DNA of 12,814 nt from Candidatus Uhrbacteria bacterium. Its GTDB lineage: Bacteria; Patescibacteriota; Patescibacteriia; JACQSD01. Position 1 is the first letter of the stretch. Each line of letters begins with the position of its first letter. The DNA lies in contig JACQSD010000001.1 in the NCBI GenBank assembly GCA_016206165.1, forward strand, positions 1-12,814, given 5' to 3'. A program made the translations under genes and the position numbers. Below the pieces are notes generated by a model. That model was not told the DNA's origin. It saw nothing but the letters and a program-made list of their open reading frames with translations, and did no database searches. Shown here piece by piece: positions 4,504 to 10,353 of this stretch.

Positions 4504-6928
4504 GAACTACGACCACAAAAAAATTGAAAAAAAGTGGCAACAAAGATGGGACGAGCAAGGGTTGTTTGCTGCGAAGAATAATGATACGCGTAAAAAGTTT
4601 TACGCCTTGATCGAGTTTCCATATCCATCGGGAGAAGGATTGCATGTGGGGCATCCACGTTCATACACGGCGATGGATATTATCGCGCGGAAACGACGCA
4701 TGGAAGGATATAATGTTCTCTATCCGATTGGGTTTGATTCATTTGGGTTGCCCACAGAAAATTATGCAATCAAGACTGGTCGCCCGCCTGCGGAAATTAC
4801 AAAAGAAAATATTGCGAACTTTACGCGGCAGCTGAAGCGGCTTGGGTTTAGTTTTGATTGGGAGCGGGCAGTGACGACGAGTGACCCATCGTACTACCGA
4901 TGGACGCAGTGGATTTTTTTGCAATTCTATAAACATGGGTTGGCGTATAAGGCAAAGATGCCAATCAATTGGTGCCCTTCGTGCAAGATTGGGCTTGCGA
5001 ATGAAGAAGTGGTGAACGGCGGATGCGAGCGATGTGGCGCACCAGTGGAAGAACGCGAGCGTGAACAATGGATGCTCGCGATTACCAAGTATGCGGACAA
5101 ACTCCTTGATGGTTTGAAAGAGGTAGACTACATCGAACGTGCAAAAGTGCAGCAACAGCATTGGATTGGCCGATCGGAAGGCGTGAATTATCGTCAGACA
5201 ATTAAGGATCTTAATATTACAGTTGAGGCTTACGATTCAGTTCCACAAACCTTCATGGCGCAGACGTTTGCCGTGATTGCGCCAGAGCATCCGCTTGTGC
5301 AGCGTATGATCGAAGGGACAGAGTATGAAAAGCCCGTGCGTGCATTTGTAGAAAGGATTATTAAAAAGAAGCGTGCAGGAAAGCTTGATCTTGAAAAAGA
5401 AATGGAAGGTATTTTTACCGGGCGGTATGTGGAGAATCCATTTGGCACCGGAGATTTACCGATTTGGGTAGCATCGTTCGTGGTTGCCGATTACGGCACG
5501 GGTTTTGTGAACTGCAGCGCATGTGATGAGCGCGATTTTGCCTTCGCAAAAAAATACAATATCCCACTGCATCCGGTTATGTTTCCTCAAGACCCAGTGG
5601 AAGCTGAAAAAATTCGCAATCTTGAATATTGTTACCACCACGATGAGAATGGGATCCTTACTGAACCAATTGAATTTAAAGGACGAAAATGGGGGGAGAT
5701 TCGCAGGGATATTATTAAGTATATTGAGCAGCAAGGTTTCGGGTACCGCAAAGTGCAATATAAACTTCGTGACTGGGTGTTTTCGCGGCAGCGGTATTGG
5801 GGCGAGCCGATTCCGTTGGTGTATTGTGATGCCTGTGTTGCATGGGTTCCTATTCCCGAGGATCAGCTGCCGTTGGAGTTACCGAAAGTAGAAAAGTATC
5901 AGCCGACGGATACGGGGGAGTCGCCGCTCGCGGCAATGCATGACTGGGTGCAGACAACGTGTCCAAAGTGCGGCGGTCCTGCACGGCGCGAGACCGATAC
6001 GATGCCAAACTGGGCCGGATCATCGTGGTATTTTTTGCGGTATTGTGATCCGAAGAATAAAAAAGAATTTGCATCAAAGAAAGCTTTACAGTATTGGACG
6101 CCGGTTGATTGGTATAATGGTGGCATGGAGCACACGGTGCTGCACTTGCTCTATTCGCGATTCTGGAATCAGTTCTTGTATGACATTGGTGTCGTGCCGA
6201 CACGGGAGCCGTATACAAAGCGGACGTCGCATGGACTCATCATGGCCGAGGATGGCGAGAAGATGTCGAAGTCGCGCGGGAACGTCGTGAATCCGGACGC
6301 GGTCGTCGAGCAAGTTGGCGCCGATACGTTGCGTTTGTATGAAATGTTCATGGGCCCGTTTGATCAGGCGGTGCCATGGAGCACGGATGGGATTATGGGA
6401 GTGCGAAGGTTTGTCGAGAAAGTTTGGAGGTTGTTTCATGAAATCACAGAATCACAGAATCACAGAATCATTTTGGGTCGGTTGCTCCATAAAACGGTGA
6501 AGAAAGTGACGGAGGATATTGAGGCCATGAAATATAATACGGCGATCTCCGCGATGATGATTTTTGTGAACGAGGCACACGCGACGGGGTTATCCAAAGA
6601 ACAGGCAGAAGCTTTCTTAAAAATTCTTGCGCCCTTCGCGCCGCACATCGCAGAGGAACTATGGGAGCAACTTGGACACGCCGAAAGTATAAGTAGGGAA
6701 CCATGGCCAACATTCGATTCAGCGCTCTGCGTTGATGAGGAGATTGAGCTTGTCATTCAGGTCAATGGAAGAGTACGTGATCGGCTGCGCGTTGCTGCTG
6801 ATATTCCGGAAGCAGACGCAAAAGCACAAGCACTCGAGAGAGAAAAGGTGAAACCGTGGATTGCTGGCAAGAAAATAGAGAAAGTAGTTTTTGTGCAAGG
6901 GAGGCTTGTGAATATTGTTGTCACATGA
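4502..6928 (+). CDS. leuS: Leucyl-tRNA synthetase
   Basis: An 808-residue class Ia synthetase that attaches leucine to tRNA-Leu in the cytoplasm. The HIGH-type motif is HVGH at 48-51 and KMSKS is at 587-591. Zinc-type Cys pairs are at 158/161 with 175/178 and at 442/445 with 487/490. The CP1 editing domain spans about 190-400, and the C-terminal domain ends in GRLVNIVVT as expected. The ATG at 4502 fits the family start (MNYDHKKIEKKWQQRWDE); a longer in-frame ORF from 4409 would only add codons from a palindromic repeat. Editing-site motifs are unusual. Where relatives have TTRPDT there is DSVPQT (245-250), and the GTGAVMAVPxHDxRD loop is GTGFVNCSACDERD (332-345), one residue shorter. An ATCACAGA array is inserted in frame at residues 648-657. 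Its TGA stop overlaps the next ATG (ATGA). Confidence 0.96.
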   Translation: MNYDHKKIEKKWQQRWDEQGLFAAKNNDTRKKFYALIEFPYPSGEGLHVGHPRSYTAMDIIARKRRMEGYNVLYPIGFDSFGLPTENYAIKTGRPPAEITKENIANFTRQLKRLGFSFDWERAVTTSDPSYYRWTQWIFLQFYKHGLAYKAKMPINWCPSCKIGLANEEVVNGGCERCGAPVEEREREQWMLAITKYADKLLDGLKEVDYIERAKVQQQHWIGRSEGVNYRQTIKDLNITVEAYDSVPQTFMAQTFAVIAPEHPLVQRMIEGTEYEKPVRAFVERIIKKKRAGKLDLEKEMEGIFTGRYVENPFGTGDLPIWVASFVVADYGTGFVNCSACDERDFAFAKKYNIPLHPVMFPQDPVEAEKIRNLEYCYHHDENGILTEPIEFKGRKWGEIRRDIIKYIEQQGFGYRKVQYKLRDWVFSRQRYWGEPIPLVYCDACVAWVPIPEDQLPLELPKVEKYQPTDTGESPLAAMHDWVQTTCPKCGGPARRETDTMPNWAGSSWYFLRYCDPKNKKEFASKKALQYWTPVDWYNGGMEHTVLHLLYSRFWNQFLYDIGVVPTREPYTKRTSHGLIMAEDGEKMSKSRGNVVNPDAVVEQVGADTLRLYEMFMGPFDQAVPWSTDGIMGVRRFVEKVWRLFHEITESQNHRIILGRLLHKTVKKVTEDIEAMKYNTAISAMMIFVNEAHATGLSKEQAEAFLKILAPFAPHIAEELWEQLGHAESISREPWPTFDSALCVDEEIELVIQVNGRVRDRLRVAADIPEADAKAQALEREKVKPWIAGKKIEKVVFVQGRLVNIVVT
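6443..6470. repeat. ATCACAGA octamer array inside leuS
   Basis: Three and a half perfect tandem copies of ATCACAGA lie inside leuS. The unit is 8 bp, so the peptide (ITESQNHRII) does not repeat, but the frame stays open. The site falls between the KMSKS-following helix (VEKVWRLFHE) and the conserved HKTVKKVTEDIE helix, a plausible surface loop. A 22-nt segment (6446-6467) is identical to 7161-7182 in the next gene. Confidence 0.85.
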
Positions 6929-7920
6929 AACTCTACGCCGGGACCAAGGAATCATGGAATGCATTTGTCGCCGCCAACGGAGAAGATGGCGGCGTTTTGC
7001 AGTCATGGGAATGGGGGGAGTTTGAAGTGGCAGAGGGTCATGTGGTGCATCGGTTGTCATTCGAGCATGATGGCGCAATTGTTGGACTTTGTTTGCTCGT
7101 GGAGCGACGGCTACCGTTTGGGTTGAAGTATTTGTATGCGCCCCGTGGACCAGTTGTTGTACAGAATCACAGAATCACAGAAGCACAGAAGCAATTTTTT
7201 GATGCGCTGGTTCAGTTCGCGCGGGAGCAGGGTGTAGTTTTTTTACGAGTTGAACCTCCCTATGAACAACTACCCGTTACGCGTTATCCGTTACGCGTTA
7301 CGAAACCTATTCAGCCGCAACAAACCTTGTGTGTTAATCTCACAAAGTCAGAAGACGAAATTCTTAGCGCGATGCATGAGAAGACAAGATACAATGTTCG
7401 ACTTGCAGAACGGCATGGAGTACGAATCGAAAACTCTAAATCCGAAATCCTAAATCCTAAACAAATCCAAAATTCAAAATTCAAAACTTTCTTTACGCTC
7501 TTACAGGAGACGGCGAGGCGGGATGGGTTTGTGCTCCATTCGGAAGAACACTATAAAAAACTTTTGCAGATCCCTTACTGCTTACTGCTTACCGCCTACT
7601 ATCAAGATACGCCCCTTGCCACTGCGCTCGTTGCTTTCTTCGGTGCGACCGCATACTATCTCCACGGCGCGAGTACGAGTGTCCATCGTGAGGTGATGGC
7701 GCCGTACGCACTTCATTTTGCAATCATGCTGGAGGCGAAGCGTCGTGGATGCACACGGTACGATCTTTGGGGCGTTGACGAGCAACGTTGGCCTGGAGTG
7801 ACACGATTCAAGCGCGGGTTTGCACCAGATACGCCAATCATGCAGTATGCAGGAACATTTGATATTCCGATTCGGAAATCATTGTACACGATGTATCGTT
7901 TATGGAAATTGTTTCGTTAA
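6925..7920 (+). CDS. FemAB/FemX-family peptidoglycan bridge aminoacyltransferase
   Basis: A 331-residue protein of the FemAB family (GNAT fold), whose members use aminoacyl-tRNA to add residues to the peptide branch of lipid-linked peptidoglycan precursors. Matches include GVLQSWEWGEF (23-33), YAPRGPV (71-77), KTRYNVRLAERHGV (153-166), YYLHGAS (244-250), MAPYALHF (258-265) and YDLWGVDEQRWPGVTRFKRGFA (279-300). The ATG at 6925 is chosen because it overlaps the leuS stop (ATGA) and fits the family start; the in-frame codons upstream are leuS sequence. It is followed by tsaC with a 19-bp overlap. Four short-repeat arrays lie inside it, encoding about residues 80-90, 117-126, 170-188 and 217-226, all between conserved blocks. 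Its specific amino acid and acceptor cannot be told. Sitting directly after an aminoacyl-tRNA synthetase fits a tRNA-dependent enzyme but does not show that leucine is the substrate. Confidence 0.9.
   Translation: MKLYAGTKESWNAFVAANGEDGGVLQSWEWGEFEVAEGHVVHRLSFEHDGAIVGLCLLVERRLPFGLKYLYAPRGPVVVQNHRITEAQKQFFDALVQFAREQGVVFLRVEPPYEQLPVTRYPLRVTKPIQPQQTLCVNLTKSEDEILSAMHEKTRYNVRLAERHGVRIENSKSEILNPKQIQNSKFKTFFTLLQETARRDGFVLHSEEHYKKLLQIPYCLLLTAYYQDTPLATALVAFFGATAYYLHGASTSVHREVMAPYALHFAIMLEAKRRGCTRYDLWGVDEQRWPGVTRFKRGFAPDTPIMQYAGTFDIPIRKSLYTMYRLWKLFR
7161..7193. repeat. ACAGAATC octamer array inside the femAB gene
   Basis: Four 8-bp units: ACAGAATC, ACAGAATC, ACAGAAGC, ACAGAAGC, then A. It encodes roughly QNHRITEAQKQ (residues 80-90), just after the conserved YAPRGPV strand. 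It is the same repeat family as 6443-6470 in leuS, giving the shared peptide QNHRI in two unrelated proteins. Confidence 0.85.
7274..7302. repeat. CCGTTAC/GCGTTAC heptamer array inside the femAB gene
   Basis: Four 7-bp units of the form (C/G)CGTTA(C/T): CCGTTAC, GCGTTAT, CCGTTAC, GCGTTAC. It can equally be read as a 14-bp duplication. It encodes residues 117-126 (PVTRYPLRVT), between the FLRVEPP strand and the conserved KTRYNVRL block. Confidence 0.8.
7431..7487. repeat. CTAAATC/CAAAATT heptamer array inside the femAB gene
   Basis: Heptamers CTAAATC, CGAAATC, CTAAATC and a CTAAAC variant run into CAAAATT, CAAAATT, CAAAACT. Bases 7445-7468 are identical over 24 nt to the intergenic array at 3011-3034. 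It encodes about residues 170-188 (SKSEILNPKQIQNSKFKT), an Asn/Lys/Ser-rich stretch between AERHGVRI and the FFTLLQETARRDGF helix, where relatives usually have a shorter link. Confidence 0.88.
7574..7601. repeat. CTTACTG heptamer array inside the femAB gene
   Basis: Four 7-bp units: CTTACTG, CTTACTG, CTTACCG, CCTACTA. It encodes residues 217-226 (PYCLLLTAYY), at a position where the family has a hydrophobic strand of similar character. Here the array may supply structural residues rather than a loop. Confidence 0.75.
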
Positions 7921-8546
7921 ATAAAGAAACATATACCCGTGTACTCCGCCAGGCGCTGCGCGTGCTTCGCGCTGGCGGCGTGATTGTCTACCCCACGGAA
8001 ACTGCATACGGGCTTGGATGCGATGCAACGAATGTAGCCGCAGTGAAGAGGATTTTTACAATCAAAGGGCGGTCGTTCAAAAAACCACTTCCGCTCATTG
8101 TGGGGAAGCGTGCAATGGCAGACCGATATGTTGCGCTGTCTCCTGCACTGAGATTACTTGCACGAACATACTGGCCCGGTGCATTAACAGTAGTTGCACC
8201 AATGAACACGCGCAACGAAATTAGGAAATTAAGTAATTGGGAAACTGTCGTTAGCGCAAAGACTGGGACTGTTGGCATTCGTGTTTCTGCATATCCATTT
8301 GCGCGAAAGTTGAGTGAAAAATTAGGGAAACCAATTGTCGCGACGAGCGCAAATTACGCGGATGGCGGCGAGTGTTATACGCTCATTGATGTGCTCAAAC
8401 AACTACAATCGAATGTACTCCCTAACCTTTGTATTGATGGCGGCCACCTTCGTCGTCGCAAACCATCGACGATCATTACGGTTCGTGATGGGCATATTGT
8501 GACATTGCGACAGGGGGCGATTGCGGTAAGGAAATTAAGATACTAG
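7902..8546 (+). CDS. tsaC: L-threonylcarbamoyladenylate synthase (TsaC/Sua5/YrdC family)
   Basis: A 214-residue YrdC-domain protein. It makes threonylcarbamoyl-AMP from threonine, bicarbonate and ATP, the first step of t6A37 modification of ANN-decoding tRNAs, in the cytoplasm. Seen are the opening VYPTETAYGLGCDA (29-42), the nucleotide/threonine site KGRSFKKPLPLIV (55-67), YWPGALTVV (90-98), VGIRVSAYPFA (123-133), IVATSANYADGG (144-155) and PSTIITV (188-194). It lacks the extra C-terminal domain of Sua5, so it is TsaC-type. The ATG at 7902 overlaps the femAB gene by 19 bp. An octamer array encodes residues 106-116 (EIRKLSNWETV) between conserved strands, and another array supplies the last residues (KLRY) and the TAG stop. 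Confidence 0.93.
   Translation: MEIVSLNKETYTRVLRQALRVLRAGGVIVYPTETAYGLGCDATNVAAVKRIFTIKGRSFKKPLPLIVGKRAMADRYVALSPALRLLARTYWPGALTVVAPMNTRNEIRKLSNWETVVSAKTGTVGIRVSAYPFARKLSEKLGKPIVATSANYADGGECYTLIDVLKQLQSNVLPNLCIDGGHLRRRKPSTIITVRDGHIVTLRQGAIAVRKLRY
8217..8248. repeat. GAAATTAG octamer array inside tsaC
   Basis: Four 8-bp units in register: GAAATTAG, GAAATTAA, GTAATTGG, GAAACTGT. They encode residues 106-116 of TsaC in a segment between PGALTVVAP and TGTVGIRV, usually a short variable loop. The same unit family recurs at 8530-8567. The later units are degenerate, so a tandem origin is likely but not certain. Confidence 0.65.
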
Positions 8547-8567
8547 GAAATTAGATATTAGAAATTC
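8530..8567. repeat. GGAAATTA array at the tsaC/rsmA junction
   Basis: GGAAATTA (8530-8537), AGATACTA, GGAAATTA (8546-8553), GATATTA, GAAATTC: units of 7-8 bp. The array encodes the end and TAG stop (8544-8546) of TsaC and runs up to the point where RsmA should start. It is the same family as 8217-8248. Confidence 0.75.
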
Positions 8568-9475
8568 ATATCAATCCTACCTCATTAGAGAATATCAAAG
8601 AACTGTGCGAGCAGTATGGAATCACCCCACGACGCGAACGAGGGCAAAATTTTCTTATTGATCCAAAAGTGCTCGGCGATGTTGTCGATGCAGCGGCGCT
8701 GTCAAATACAGATACCGTGCTCGAGATCGGTCCTGGGTTTGGTGTGCTCACTGAACAGCTTTCACCACGAGCGAAAGAAGTGATCGCGGTTGAGCTGGAT
8801 CAAAAACTTGTGAGTGCGTTGCAGAAAAAATTTTGCGATCAGAAAAATGTCACGATCATTCAGGATGACATTCTCGCATGGTTGGAAAATAAATATTTCG
8901 AAATATCGAAATCTCGAAATGTCAAAGTTGTCGCTAATATTCCGTATCAAATTACATCTCGGCTGTTACGTATTTTTTTAGAGCGACCAGATCGTCCGAG
9001 TCTTCTTGTACTCATGGTGCAAAAGGAAGTCGCGGAACGCATCGTGGCACTCCCTGGCGCGATGAGCATGCTCTCGGTCATGGTGCAATACTATGGAGTG
9101 CCAGAGATTGTCCGTGTTGTTCCGCGATCGAGTTTTTGGCCGGAGCCTGCCGTTGATTCGGCGATTGTGCGGATTAAACCTCACCCTCGCCCTCTCCTAT
9201 CAGGAGAGGGGGCGATCTCCTTCTCCTCGCAGGAGAAGGGCCCCTGGCGGGCCGAGCTGGCGCAGGCCCAGGGAGGGATGAGGTTCTTCCGCATCGTAAA
9301 AATGGGTTTTGCGAGCCGGCGGAAACAGTTACAGAACAACCTTGCCGCAGGGCTTCATCTTCCAAAAGAGGAGGTCCAAACAGTGCTCGAGCGCGTTGGT
9401 TTTGATCAAAAGGTGCGCGCCCAAGAGCTTTCTATTGATGATTGGAAGAAAGTTATCCACGGGTTTGGTGTTTAA
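8564..9475 (+). CDS. rsmA: 16S rRNA dimethyladenosine transferase (no standard start codon)
   Basis: A Rossmann-fold SAM methyltransferase that dimethylates two adjacent adenosines in the 3'-terminal helix of 16S rRNA during 30S maturation. Seen are GQNFLID (nt 8642-8662), TVLEIGPGFGVLTEQL, IAVELD, the catalytic NIPY motif (nt 8936-8947), LMVQKEVAERI, FWPEPAVDSAIVRIKP and FASRRKQLQNNL. The frame is open from 8555, after a stop at 8552-8554, but has no ATG, GTG or TTG before GQNFLID. GTG 8669 would remove that motif. ATT 8564, ATC 8570 (giving INPTSLENIKELCEQYGI, like family N-termini) and CTG 8603 remain; ATT is used here as a guess. An octamer array (8893-8924) and a 105-bp palindromic element (9179-9283) lie inside in frame. 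It is last in the leuS block, 17 bases after tsaC. Confidence 0.88.
   Translation: MHINPTSLENIKELCEQYGITPRRERGQNFLIDPKVLGDVVDAAALSNTDTVLEIGPGFGVLTEQLSPRAKEVIAVELDQKLVSALQKKFCDQKNVTIIQDDILAWLENKYFEISKSRNVKVVANIPYQITSRLLRIFLERPDRPSLLVLMVQKEVAERIVALPGAMSMLSVMVQYYGVPEIVRVVPRSSFWPEPAVDSAIVRIKPHPRPLLSGEGAISFSSQEKGPWRAELAQAQGGMRFFRIVKMGFASRRKQLQNNLAAGLHLPKEEVQTVLERVGFDQKVRAQELSIDDWKKVIHGFGV
8893..8924. repeat. AAATATCG-type octamer array inside rsmA
   Basis: Four 8-bp units: ATATTTCG, AAATATCG, AAATCTCG, AAATGTCA. They encode about KYFEISKSRNV, immediately before the conserved VKVVANIPY strand, where relatives have a variable loop. Degenerate but clearly 8-bp periodic. Confidence 0.7.
9179..9283. 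repeat. 105-bp multi-hairpin palindromic element inside rsmA
   Basis: Terminal inverted repeats CCTCACCCTC (9179-9188) and GAGGGATGAGG (9273-9283) differ by one base gap. Inside are two perfect 9-bp hairpins, 9190-9198 with 9202-9210 and 9219-9227 with 9231-9239, and a GC-rich third (GGGCC 9238-9242 with GGCCC in 9265-9269). The element begins at a codon boundary and is 35 codons long, so reading continues unbroken. It encodes a Gly/Ser/Pro/Ala-rich insert between AIVRIK and FFRIVKMGF. GC content is far above its surroundings. Confidence 0.9.
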
Positions 9476-9493
9476 TTTGTTTTCTGATATAAT
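9465..9493 (+). promoter_or_regulatory. Extended -10 promoter for the surface-protein genes
   Basis: A perfect TATAAT (9488-9493) is preceded by TG at 9485-9486, forming TGATATAAT (extended -10). A weak -35, TTGGTG (9465-9470), sits 17 bases upstream over the rsmA stop. Transcription should start near 9500, leaving a leader of about 55 bases. It separates the leuS-rsmA block from the two surface-protein genes. Confidence 0.68.
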
Positions 9494-9555
9494 AAGCGAC
9501 CAAAACTCTATCGCTTTTTCTTCATTTTTCCTTTATACTCAACTAAGATTTCACC

Positions 9556-10320
9556 ATGACGACTCGTCGTGAGAAAACGATTGCAGGCATTCTCATTTTT
9601 TTCGCCGGTATCACCCTGGTCCTCGGATTTTTTCAGATGAAAAAGACACTTCATGCCCCATTACTTTTTGACGCACCAAAAAAAGTCGCGGTGAACGCTG
9701 AACGGAATGAAATATTTTCTGTTGATCCACAAAAGGATACTGATGGAGATGGTCTCCGAGACTCGGATGAGCTTAGTCGCTACGGAACAAGCGCTTATCT
9801 CGCGGATTCAGACTCCGATGGCATTCCGGATGGTATCGAAATTAAAAATGGAACTGACCCGAATTGTCCAGAAGGAAAACAATGTGGTGTTATGGGGCGT
9901 AATGCTTTACAAAATGCACCGCGACAGGCACGGATGCTGACCGATATCCTTGATCAGGATGCAACAATGACGCAAAAGGGAGAGACTCTGCAGCCATCAA
10001 CAGAAGTAGGATCTGCAGCGCAACTGCGCGCAGCACTCAAGGCTGCAGGTGTCCCACAAACACAGTTGGATCAAATCGACGATGCGACACTGCTCGATAT
10101 GTACCGGCAGACCGAGGAAGATGCAAAGAAAAAGACGGCAGTCCCACCACAAACAACAACTCCACAAAAACTGACTGGTCCAGAAATACGTGCGCTCCTC
10201 AAAGCGCAGGGGATGGCCGAAGAGGAACTCGCACAAATTACGGATGCCGATCTTGAATCGTTATTTCTTGAAGGAATGAAGCAAAAGTTTCAAAAGACAG
10301 AACCAGCAACGACACCATAA
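9556..10320 (+). CDS. Membrane-anchored protein with thrombospondin type 3-like Ca2+ motifs
   Basis: A 254-residue protein of unknown function. Residues 9-27 form one N-terminal membrane segment (or uncleaved signal), so the rest is probably extracytoplasmic. Residues 61-103 carry two TSP3-like calcium motifs, DTDGDGLRDSDE (61-72) and DSDSDGIPDGIEIKNGTDP (84-102), with Cys104 and Cys110 just after. The C-terminal part holds two related helical repeats of about 30 residues, QLRAALKAAGVPQTQLDQIDDATLLDMYRQ (156-185) and EIRALLKAQGMAEEELAQITDADLESLFLEG (210-240), joined by a Lys- then Pro/Thr/Gln-rich linker. It has its own extended -10 promoter. The giant secreted protein gene follows after 33 bases, so the two are probably co-transcribed. 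A surface, calcium-dependent role is inferred from the motifs only. Confidence 0.82.
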   Translation: MTTRREKTIAGILIFFAGITLVLGFFQMKKTLHAPLLFDAPKKVAVNAERNEIFSVDPQKDTDGDGLRDSDELSRYGTSAYLADSDSDGIPDGIEIKNGTDPNCPEGKQCGVMGRNALQNAPRQARMLTDILDQDATMTQKGETLQPSTEVGSAAQLRAALKAAGVPQTQLDQIDDATLLDMYRQTEEDAKKKTAVPPQTTTPQKLTGPEIRALLKAQGMAEEELAQITDADLESLFLEGMKQKFQKTEPATTP

Positions 10321-10321
10321 A

Positions 10322-10341
10322 AAATTTGAAATTTCAAATTT
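10322..10341. repeat. Perfect 20-bp palindrome between the two surface-protein genes
   Basis: AAATTTGAAATTTCAAATTT equals its own reverse complement. It fills most of the 33-base gap between the TAA at 10318-10320 and the ATG at 10354. Made of GAAATTT/CAAATTT heptamers, it fits the window's other short-repeat families. With no T-run it is unlikely to be a terminator, and could instead be an operator-like site or a repeat remnant. Confidence 0.75.
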
Positions 10342-10353
10342 GAGATTCCGTGT

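Noticed and set aside
6856..6924. Upstream start for the FemAB protein
   Set aside because: These codons are the LeuRS C-terminus in another frame; ATG 6925 gives the classic ATGA overlap and the family start.
6926..6928. Alternative code with UGA read as glycine
   Set aside because: LeuRS ends normally at this TGA, and no in-frame TGA occurs in the other genes.
3005..7601. CRISPR array
   Set aside because: Units are only 7-8 bp, directly tandem and without unique spacers, and no cas genes are present.
8616..8640. ATG 8616 plus a frameshift as the rsmA start
   Set aside because: It is out of frame with GQNFLID and the correct frame is already open upstream, so a frameshift is not needed.
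8669..8671. GTG 8669 as the rsmA start
   Set aside because: It would delete the conserved GQNFLID segment, which is encoded immediately upstream in the same open frame.
9174..9365. Minus-strand ORF over the rsmA palindrome
   Set aside because: It is a shadow of GC-rich inverted repeats; its Arg/Pro/Ser-rich translation has no domain and rsmA covers it.
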